Shown here piece by piece: positions 48,901 through 60,900 of a DNA stretch of 64,000 nucleotides. A program made the translations under genes and the position numbers. A model generated the notes under the pieces. The model saw only the letters and a program-made list of their open reading frames with translations, had not been told where the DNA came from and did no database searches. How positions within the stretch are numbered: the first letter of the stretch is position 1; every line of letters begins with the position of its first letter. The stretch comes from Siphonodentalium dalli (taxonomy: Eukaryota; Mollusca; Scaphopoda; Gadilida; Siphonodentaliidae): positions 143,435,559 to 143,499,558 of the forward strand of contig CP136066.1 of assembly GCA_032622095.1 (NCBI GenBank). The letters are read 5' to 3'.

Positions 48901-51900
48901 AAGAAAGCAGTATATATGAACATAGTGGTATGTCACCCAGAGGTGGGTAGAAAAATAAAGCAATGTTCATACCAAGCTGCAAAACAGAGTTCAGTCCCCT
49001 CGCTACGCTTTGTCTGACCGCTGCCGGCATGTGTATTTTCTTAATTAAATCTAACATTTTTTACTGAAGTGTTTTGTCAGTTACAATTCATTCTGACTTG
49101 ATCTAGATAATTTTCAAATGAATATGGACAGTTCAGTTTCTCAAAATAATGCAGAATGAATTGTAACCTTCAAAAGTCTCAAATAAATAAATGTGACATT
49201 TCTTCACATTAAGTGTATATGCGGGCAGCGGTAAGTCCTGCATAGGGGACTGAACTCTGCATGAAACATGTGTACATACATGAAAATGATGGCACATCAG
49301 TCAGAGAAGGGAAGAAATAGAAAGCAATATAGTGAGCAGCATGTGACTAAGTAGTGGCTACAATAATGATACAATGCTGCTAAGTCATACGTCCCTCGAA
49401 TAAGGTGGCTTTATTTAACTAGTGGCTTTTTTATTTAGAAATGAATAAATCCAAAACGGGTATTACTCTGAAAAAATCATCAGACCTCACCCAGATTCAA
49501 ATTATTTCTCTATTTTCCTGTGAGTGAATGTGGGCAATTTTTTCAGCCTGAACAAATTCTTGCTATTTGGTGTCTTCGCTGCTATACATCTTTACTGATA
49601 ATGGAGATGCAATATCACACTGTGCACTAAAGTAATGTTCTAATTAATCGACTGCTTAACCACAGCATAATTATGGGTAACTTTTCAGGATTTAGTAGGA
49701 AATATGGCTTGTTGCCATTCATCGGAAAGCACTCCCCGAGAGTTTCCGATGAATGGCAACAAGCCATATTTCCGACTAAATCCTGAAAAGTTACCCATAA
49801 TTATGCTGTGGTTAAGCAGTCGATTAATTAGAGCATTACTGTATATACCCATCCAAAGTAGAAATATTTCAGTGCATAGTCAGTCTTTATTGTAACAAAA
49901 CAGTAAAAATTTAGTGTGTTTGAGAAAGTGTATGTTGATGTTTTAAACAATGTTAGATGTTTCTGGAGAGCACACAAACATAATGACACCAGCGAAAATG
50001 TTATAGCACATAGCCTCCTGCATAAATTTTGGCCAATTGTGAATTACTGTGATAAAAGCACCATATTTGTCATATGTGTAACTGAGATGAAAGTAAAAAA
50101 AATTCAGGGCTGGTGTGAGGTCGATCACTCATTGGGGGGGGGGGGGGGTGATAATGGTGTAGATGGTGGTGTAGCCAGAGGTGTAGATTGTGTAAGACTT
50201 ACCATAAATGTGGTCAGACCAAACTGAACCCGAGGCATTGGAGGAGGAGGAGGTCCTGCCATATCACTCATTGGAGCAGGGGGGTGGTGATAATGGTGTA
50301 GATGGTGGTGTAGATGCTGGTGTTGCAGTACTGAAGCATGGTTCTGACCCCTGTAATCAAATATATATTATAAACCACACATTACAGCAAATATGTTATA
50401 ATAATAATGAATAAGGTCATGCAAAGTCAATTTCCCGTTTCTCAGGCCTGCACCATTTTTATTTGGAGACTCGCATATATAAGAGAATGCATTGGCATAT
50501 GATCTTTAATGCTGCACCAGCACAGCTCCCATCATGGAACGGTTAAATTAATCCAAAGGGGGTTCTCTGTAATTCTTCTATCTATATGATCGCAACATCC
50601 CTACAAATGAAGAATTGACCAATCCAATGTTTACTTTTATAACTGAATGGGAAAATCCATTTAATGTTAACAATTGGTTAACCCTTATTCCAACGTATCG
50701 TCTTTTGTTGTAGCGTCCGTATCGTCTTTTGTTGTAGCGTCCGTATCGTCTTTTGACGTCTTTAATTTTTGCATTTTCAACAGTCGGATTTGAGACTCGA
50801 ATAAAGAGTAATAATGACGATTTACATTGATTGTGTTTTGTTCTGCTGATGGTTAAGATCATGAAGGGCACATATTAAATCATTTCTTCCTTTGCTATGC
50901 TTTAGATTTGCAAAATGTTTACTTAGAATACTGTTTTGGCCGAAAAAATGAAAACAAACGAAATAGAAACACGTGGTTTCGACGAAAACGAAAGTTGTTG
51001 TCAAAGACGCTTCCTTGTTGATTGCGTTATACGTGGCCGCGAGGGTAATTTATGTAAAATATGACAACTTGAAATTGATATTTATATTGGATTATCTATT
51101 ATTTCTTAGGTGGTGATTTTATATTTCCAAATAGTGCAATGAACATTTTTCCCAGTTGTAATTAAATCGGCCACATCTAAGCAAAATCTCAGAGTGACAG
51201 TACTGTTGCGGAACTGGCCATTGTGATGTTTTTCCTGTCGAGTTCCATTTATATGATTGTCACTTCACCCGTGAAAAAAGATTTTTATAATATTTTTTTT
51301 AATGGACTAACATCACAATGAAGGCACGTATTTCCACCTTGCCTTCCTAAATATTACAAAATGTTGACAGAGTATTTACTCAGCCTCGTATTAGCTGACA
51401 AAATGAAAACAAACGAAACAGAAACACGTGGTTCACTGGTAGCGAATTTTCGATGAAGACAAAATTTGTCTCAATATTTAATGTAGGTGAACTTCTCCAC
51501 AAACCAAATGTTGTGAAACATATTCATTAAGTGTCACAATTGTTGTTTAATTTTGAGAACTCGAACATTGCAATTCTAAATTGATGACTCAAAGTGGATC
51601 TTTCTGCTTTTATTGCACAAATTTACTCTGCGAAATCAGGTTATTTCGGAGCATCAGAATATTATTTCCGGTTGTAATGTAACTACGGACGCGGCCGTGG
51701 TATCGGTGGGATTCTGAACACATAATTAATTAAAACTTTATTATATATATTATCTACAAATTTAGTATAATAAATTTATGAGATATTACTTTTATATATC
51801 CATCTGTTCAAGATTTCAAATATACCGCGCAAAAGACCGTCGATCCTGATCGATCGAGAAAGAAATCAATAAAAAAAAGTAAATATCTCCTGGTTTGACA

Positions 51901-54900
51901 TCAAGTCAGCCCAATGCGGGTGCTTCTAAATAAAGGCGAGTTTACAGTTGACATGCAGATATCTCAAATTCATCTTGGGGAAACTTCTTTGTGTGTATGC
52001 ATATATAATTACCGAGTATAAAGTAATAGGGTACTTATATCAACGCAATGTCGATAAAACAAAGAATATCCCAAGCGACACATTCGAGCACCTGCTGGCG
52101 ACGTCTTACAGACTCTTACTAAGTTAGCCCACTGCCATTTTGAACAATTCGCACTCGTTTTCTGTCATCTAATTAGCATCAATGGGGAAACTCCACCCCT
52201 AAACTTGAACCAATGAAATCAGTTCAAACTTCTAATCATTGATGTCATTGGTTGTCAATGAAAACATTCTTAGAATCAACAAAAAGTGACCTTTGAACAT
52301 GTGGTTTTTGCACGAAAATTTACAAACTTTCACAAAGCAACGTGACGTAATTGCTAATAATTTGCGCTTTTATCGGAAGTCTTTTTACGACTTTTGTCAA
52401 ATCATGGTTTATATGATTAATGCACATAAAATATAAAGACATTTGTTTTATTATTTTATTTATAATACCCTTTTTTGTTTAAAAAAATCATGAATTATTT
52501 TTTTTTCAACCAGGACACGAGTCCGTGGGTAAACAAACTTAAAGGACATACTCGCATAGGCATACCGTAAATTTGCATAAAATGTCATTTTTTGACTCAC
52601 ATGTGTGATAAATTAATATAAACGGTTGTTTATATGCACATATTTAGTTCGTCTACTGGTTTATGTTTCGATTATCGTATTCACAGATGACACTTAATTG
52701 AAAGCATGTTTGTTGTTGCATGTCGGATGATACACATGGCACATATACCTGTGGCTAGTGTGGGGAAACACCCAATGATGTTATAACGTCAAATTCCTGT
52801 TGGCTAACGTAATTACCTTCATACCTGGTGACGTTGGCTATATGACGTGGTTTAACTACATGTGCTGTTGGGAAAAGGGTTAAATACGCATGATTTACCT
52901 TGGAGTAGTTTGAACAATGACTTCTCTCTGAGCTGGTGGTGGAGGAAAGAGATTTGATTCTCCGCCAGAGCATGGTTGCTGTGACGACACAAGCGGAGGG
53001 GGTGGAGGAAGGTTGTGCATGCTGCCACCATTGCTCGACAAGTCAAGTAGCCCTGCCCCCACACGATCTCCACCGCTACATGACTGACGGTCGGCAGGTC
53101 GATATGGGTTGTCGTTGTTGTAACGTGGTGTTAGTTGAGGCATCATTCTTGGCTGGTGGACCGGAACTGCACCAACTGGTGGTGGTTGGGAGTGTGAAGC
53201 CATTTGTCCGTGCGAGCCCATCGGTCCGTGTGAACCCATTTGTCCATGATAATGGTGGTGGTGAATGTGAGCTCTGGGAGGATGTGATGCCATAGGCCTG
53301 TGTATGTGAGGATTATGGCTGCACGTAGCTGCGAAGAGATAAAAGGCCGTACCAGTAACACATGAAGTCTCTTCTTTTTTTCACCTTTTTTTATTGAGAA
53401 CAAAGAATAACAAAGGAGAAAAGACAAAATACACGCACGTGTTCATCTCAATCCAGGACACGAAGAGTGGACTCTACCATGACATGGCCTACTTTCTTAC
53501 CAGTGACATGTCTTTCGGAAATATTTAAGGGCATATATTGTGTTTAAAAAAGAAAATATACTCAAAATCTACGACATCCACAAAGTAAAAGCGGCTGTTT
53601 TCATGCATGATTGGTATTATATGCGCTTAATAGAATCATTCACCGACATGTTTACGAAACGCAAAACCGGACCAGACACCCGGCAAAAGCACCCACTATT
53701 TAAACGAGAGGCCGATCACGATCAGCAGATGTTTAACCCATACCTTGGCGATAACGATTAGCTATTTTCATAAATCCTTACACCAACCTTTTCAACAATT
53801 CACATCTTACTATTAAAGCTACTCGATCCGATTAAGCACCCCTCAGTTATGTTTTATTTGGCTTCGGGGGTAAAAAATATTTTATTCAAATCGAGGAACC
53901 CATTCCTCAAAGCTCAGAATAAGCAGATATCAATTTTTAAAATCTATTATCTTTAACCACCTGGAATATTTAGTGGCCGTATGAAAGTTGATGAAGATGG
54001 ATAACTCTAAAATCAAGTGGGTTTTTTGTGTCAGATATATGACAAAGTAGCAAAATTTCATTGTTCAAAATGTTGATAAATAACAGATTTTGGGCAATTT
54101 TATACTAGTGGACTGTGGTTAGCATTATTTTTGGGCAATTAATTGACTCTGATAACAGAAGCGGAATTTCAAAAAAACTGTTGTTGTTGGAATCTGATGA
54201 TATGGGGACCATCAAATCGGATTGAGTACCTTTAAGTTCACAAGTGGAATAAGACTTATTGGGCACCGTCCATATGAACATGGATATGGCATTTGATTCC
54301 AACCTATTAAGTCAGTTTAAAATAGATATATAGTCTTATAGAGCTCAGTCCATAGTCAGGCAGAAGAACCATGTACATAACAGTTAAAGATAAACTATTT
54401 TAAAAATTTCGTAAAATATGATTGATAATGATTGGATATAACATACTTTAATGCATAATTATGAGATAACTAGAGGTCACCAGGGATATGAGATTGAAGA
54501 TATTAGATTTATTACATTGGATAGCATACTGTATGTCTATGGAATGGGTGGGTTAATTTTGATAATATTTTAAAGCAATTAAACCAAATGACCCTCTCTG
54601 TACAGGTTAGGGGTGTGTTATCATAAACTATGACTTGAAATATAATATAATCAATGACAAATATTTGAGTTATTAAATGAGATAGCAAGGGGTTGATCTT
54701 AATCACACTAATGAACTGATCAAAATAGTCTATAAATGCATGTATATGGATTTAGAAGCCCACACAATAAGTCAGTCTCAAGAATACAAGCAACATAATT
54801 ATTATCCTGCACCCCAAATGCAATAGAGGGAATTTCAAAATAAGACATTTCCTCTAATGTTTTTAGAAATCCTTACTGAACCTGGCTCAAAGTGAAAGAT

Positions 54901-57900
54901 ATAATTTAATATCTGCCTATCAGATATCATGTGTCTATGGAATGGGTTAATATTAATCCCAAAATCCATGCAAGACCAGAGAGCTATGTTGGAGTTGATA
55001 AATCCTGAGAAGTCACTATCCACACACTATGGAAATTCAATAAACAACAGATAGCTATTAAAGTGCAGCAGTGAGTATCAGATTTCATTACCAGGTATCA
55101 ATAATAGAGATTATCTCTAGTCTCTCTTTACTGATACCTCAGTTGGAAGCTGCCACAGTTATTTCTTGTAAGCAAATCTCAAATCTGTTCAATTCTTAGT
55201 TAAAAGGGGCCATAATTCTGGTATAAAAAACAGGATCTGACCCATATTCAATAGATCTGTATTTTGAGTTGATAAACTCGCATACCAAATTTGGTTCTTA
55301 TCAGTTGAAAAATGGTGGATTTATCAAAATATGCAGAAATTCTATATCAAAGGGCCATGTAACTCCTTTAAAAAATATCGGATCAAACCCATATTCGAAC
55401 TCGATCTGTATTTTGGTCCGAGAAACTTGCATACCAAATTTGATTCTGAACAGATAATTTTTTTTGGAGTTATGGTAGCATGCATGAATTCTAAGTCGAA
55501 AAAGGGCCATAACTCCGTAATAAAAACTCGGATCGAACCCATATTCGAACTCGATCTGTCTTTTATGCTGAGAAATTCAATTACAAAATTTGGTTCCGAT
55601 CAGATATAAAATGTTCGAGTTATCGCACCATGCGTAAAGTGTCTACAGACAGACAGCCAGCCAGACAGACAGACAGACGGATGGACCGACTAGCGACGAG
55701 TGGTCAATCCGGACAACGGCACTATGTTTACCATACTATGGTATGGGTAAACATAAAAAAACCCAAGAACATCTTGGTCCCAACAACTACCATTCCATTC
55801 TTATCCAAACATCTGGAACAACTTAGATAACGAATTTACATCATACCAATCCAGGCACACATTCAAACGGCATTTACATGCCGGTGGGATTTGAGAATGG
55901 TCAGATTGAAAATATTAGTGTCATTACATTGGATAGCACACTGTATGTCTCTGGAATGGGTGGGTTAATTTTGTTAATGACATGATATATAAATATTATC
56001 AATAACAAATATTTGAGATATCAAATGAGATAGCAAACTGATCAAAATAGTCTATAAATGAATGTAATTGGATTTAGAAGCCCATACAATAAGTCAGTCT
56101 CAAGTATACAAGCAACATTATTATTATCCTGCACCCCAAATGCAATAGAGGGAATTTCAAAATAAAACATTTCCTGTTTTTAGAAATCCTTAATGAACCT
56201 GGCTCAAAGTGAAAGGTATAATTTAATATCTGCCAATCGGGTATCATGTGTCTATGGAATGGGTTAATTTTAATCCCAAAATCCATGCAAGATAAAAGTG
56301 GATCACCATCAACCTGTACATACAATCAGAGAAGGATCAAATGAAAAGCATCAAAACCATATGATGTGTGGAGAGGGTTAATCATTTTCAATGATACCAT
56401 ATGGTGGAACTACCCAATGGGTGATTTAATTTTATTCTAAGATAAGACACAGAGTCTGTAAACACCAGCTGCTATCTGACAATGTCAATACACTGTACTG
56501 ATCCATTGCTAATAACTGACTGCTCTGTGGGAATGACTTTGTCTTAATATCCCCAGTCTATTACATGCAACTACATTATCAGTTACTTGAATTATAAAGG
56601 GCCATAACTCTGTTAAAATATATCGGAACAAACCCAAATTTGAACTTGATCTGTATTTTGGGGTGAGGACCACGTGTAGATCGGATGAAAAATGTTTTGA
56701 GTCATAGCAGCTTGGGTAAGTTCTAAGTAAACATAAGAGTGAAAAGGGTTAATTAATCAATACCAAAAACCATACAGATGAAGACCATGCTAAGAAAAAC
56801 CTAGGTAAGAAATATGAGGCAGATCAGAAGAAATATGTTCAACTTATTACATTGCATAGCATGTGTGTGAAGGGTTAATTATTTTCTAAACTGATCAACT
56901 AGTCGATGCCAAAAAATATACAGGTTAGGGGTGTGTCATTATAAACCTACATATCAAATATGAAAACAATCGGACAAAAAACACGTTGGTTACAGCATCG
57001 GATAGCTCATGCCTATGTGCGGATGCAAAGTGTTAATAATTTCTAAACCGATCAATACCAAAAACTATACAGGTGAGAAGTGTGTCATCATAAACATGCA
57101 CATAAAATTTGAACACGATTCGATATAAAATATTCGAGTAAATGAATCGGATAGCAAGTGTCTACGGACAGACGGACGGACAGACGGACGAACGACGGAT
57201 GGTTGATCCGGACGTCCACATTATGTGTACCATACATGGTATGGGTACACATAAAAATGTTAATGGATGGGACAGATGGATAGCTAGACAGACGAACAAA
57301 CTGATTACGTAATACGTTTTCAAACGGGCGTATAATGAGGAAGATTTTCATGAATTACAATACAATACTAACCTCCACAGCCTGAGCCACATGCTGACCT
57401 ACCAGTATGAGTATGGGAATGTGCATGGTTATGGCCATGGGTGTGGGCGTGTGGAGCTGGACTGGGTGTCGGTTGACAATGACTGCTCTCTCGACCACCA
57501 CAACCAAACCTACCAGTGTGCGCAGACAGTGGCTAGAAAGAGAAAATGATTCAAATATAGGACAAAGACAATAACTATAAAGACAAAAAAATCAAAGTAA
57601 TTTTGAATCTTAATCCTTCCATGACTGGAACTTCCTGAATTTTTTACGAAAACCCTGAGCAAAATGCATTCTCTTATATACGCGTTCACATATATAAGAG
57701 AATCACTGGCACGGGATCTTTAATCCTGCACCAGCGCAGCTCTCGTCATGAAAGTGTTAAGTTGGCACAGAGATAGCCTATTCTACTGTGAACATATTGA
57801 ACAATATTTGAAACAACTACATCTTCCAGAATTTGAGCTATATCAATATTCAATCAACTAAATTCTAAAAGATTTTGTTCGACAAAATTCCGTGAACAAT

Positions 57901-60900
57901 GTAAAAATGTCAGCATGCACAACTGCAGCTCAATCTGTTGGTAAGTTTCATGAAGGGAAAAGCTGATATACAAACCAAATAGCTCTGCTAAAAAATAACA
58001 TAGGAAGACAGACCTTGAAGTGACATGGTGCAGAACTCAATTAAAACATAATAGACCTACTGGTATGTGATGGTTGTAATAATTAAACAGTCCAGTATAT
58101 GAAGGTATTTATCCTTTGGTTACTGAATGCATTCTCTTATTAAAGGATGGGCGGCCTTCATTGTAGGTTATAATTTAGAAATAAATTATCAAATTATGAT
58201 AATTTCCTCAAGAATATACTAATAGTATAGCATAATGAAGATATGAATACAATATTATTCACAAACACGCTTTGTGGACGAGAAAATACAGGTCGACTGT
58301 TGTTTAGTTTCTCACAAAAATTGCTGTAGATTGTTTATAAGCAGTCACGATATTGCGCCATTTCCTTATATAGATTGCGCGCTTTATACGTCGGTTGTAA
58401 AACCCCTAATTTGGTGCATCTACAACTTACAATACTACTCATAGTTATATTCCTTATTTGATATGTATTACCATATATAGGTCAGGAGAAAATACTAACT
58501 GGATTGAAAAATATTCATCTCTTTGCAAGAACAATTATAATATATACACGTTTTCTGTCTGTTCATTTCCCAATCATGAAGTAACGTGGATTAGCTTGAT
58601 TTTGAACTGACAGCGGGTACAATGGGTCGATTAAAATAAAATTTGGTATGATTCCGTAACATTTTTGATGTTTGTTTACATAACCAAGGGTACAAAACAT
58701 GACAATAACATGCAAATATATGCAATATTTATGATTGGTATAAGAACAACATAGGTCTATAATATAATATTCTTTCTGTTTATGGCGGTTTTAGTGGATG
58801 TGACTATTTTAACACCTATACCCACAGCGAAGACCACCCATATTTTTAAGTTACAAAAATAGACCAAGGGGCATTTTGATAATAAGAGTGCAAAGACGTA
58901 AAATTCCTATTCAGTCATATGGAGGGAATGTTAACCCTTTGGTCCGTAGAACAACATATATGTCGCTGTATGGTTCATGAGCACAACAACATATATGTCG
59001 TTTCAGGAAGTGTCATATTTATGTAGACTTAACTTCAATTAATCATCTGATTTATAAATGATTTGTATAGGAGATATTTTGATTAATATAATGTCCCAAT
59101 GTATAAGTGCAATAGATTATGATAGCACATGTAAACAGAAAATACACATCAATTTAAACGAATTATTGGATCCTTTTGACATGAATTTGTTAATAATTAT
59201 TGCTATGCCTTTGACGTTAAACTCACGCATGACGTCATGTATATGACATTATAGATACTCTCCAAAGTTAAAGGAATTATTTCGTGAAAAAAATATCATT
59301 ATTTTTTTCATAATACTAATTAAATATTTTTAATATACCCATTTCGCCAAGATAATTCAATATCCGGTAGAAAATATTTTTTAACACACAAAAAAATCTA
59401 TTAACATCGCCAACATTTTAGGTAAGTGTGCGGTCAGCTGTTCAGCATGGTATGACTATGATATTTTAATTGTCAGCTGATCAGAACGGTATCATATTGT
59501 AACTATCATCACAAATGTTTTGCTAATAGTGTGACAGTGGTGGGCGGAGCTTAAAGGAACTATGCCAAATGTGCAATGAGTTGAAAAATACATTGCACGA
59601 CACCCAGTAAATTAAACATTACTTTCATTTTCAAATGACAAATTCTGGTTCAGATGTGTTATTTTATCCCTGGGGATCTATAATGGAAATGTCATTGAAT
59701 TTTGCCAGACAGAGTCTGTATTTAAGGTACAGGTAAAACTCACCCTTCCACATGAGTAACTGTGATCAGAGCACGACATGTGATCACCGTTAGGATGACA
59801 GTTGTGCGGAGGCACCATCTGTGGGAACTGGTGGTAATGAGCCGGTGGTGGCGTGTAATAATGCTGCAGGTGCTGATGCAGCGACTGTGAATGTGTCGTC
59901 GGTAACCGCATGTGGTGGAAATGCGGGAGGTGGTTTGGTGAATTTGTCCGATTCATTGGTGGAGCCGGAGCGACCTGAGGTGACGGATCCAGTGCGCAGG
60001 TCGATACTGGTGCAATTGGTTCTGGCTGTGGTGGTACTTCTGATTCATATAAGATGGTAGCTGGTGGTTCTGGGAAGAGAAGTTTGCAATGAAATAAAAT
60101 TATCAATATTCATTCCTAGATTTAGCCCTTTCTTTACTGAATCCCAGTTATAGAAGTGGAATGGACTATTATACATCTGGAGGTATGCTAAGGAAATATG
60201 AGCAGACAACAGACAGACAAGCAGATAATAAAAGTGCAGAATGATTCTGTTAATTTGTGGAAAATGTTCTGATAATAAGTTCAACAAATGGCAATCTCAT
60301 TGACATAGGTGTATTTGGCAAAAAGAGGCCAAATGATTTTACATATTCTCTCACCATCTTATAGGCAGTTAATAATTAATTTATTAAATGGTAGATTATT
60401 ATTACCGGGTATAGCGCTTATCCAAAGGTTTAAGTAAGCACTGGACATGAAACCACAAATAATGCTGTACAAAACAACAGCAATAATGAAGAGTATAATG
60501 CTGTTATAGTTTTTGTTGTTCAATGTTTTATTGTAATATGCAAACAAGCAGCAAACTAAGCAGTTCTCAAGGAGAATATATATATATTAAGTGTCTCCCA
60601 TTAGTGTAATTTCCCTCATTGTTTAGTTCAGTCAGAGTGCAGATGTGTTGTCAAAAGCTGTACCCATTTTTACTAAAAAGAATACCCAATTCAGCTATAT
60701 ATAATTGTACTTTGAAATGGTATGAGATTCATTTGGATGGGAAATCTTCCGATATTAAAGACATATTATGGACTTGTTCGGGTGCGTGAAATTGATAAGT
60801 TAGTACTCAGGCGCTATGCCAAGCTGGGAAATGTAGCATTCTACTAAAATCGCCGAAAATTTCAAAGAAATTTACCATACCATACCACTCCATAGAAAAC

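Noticed and set aside
52936-53295. 119-codon plus-strand frame
   Set aside because: It is the antisense of the RNF111 His/Pro-rich exon, whose minus-strand frame has matching splice sites.
59821-60060. 79-codon plus-strand frame
   Set aside because: Antisense shadow of RNF111 exon 59744-60069.
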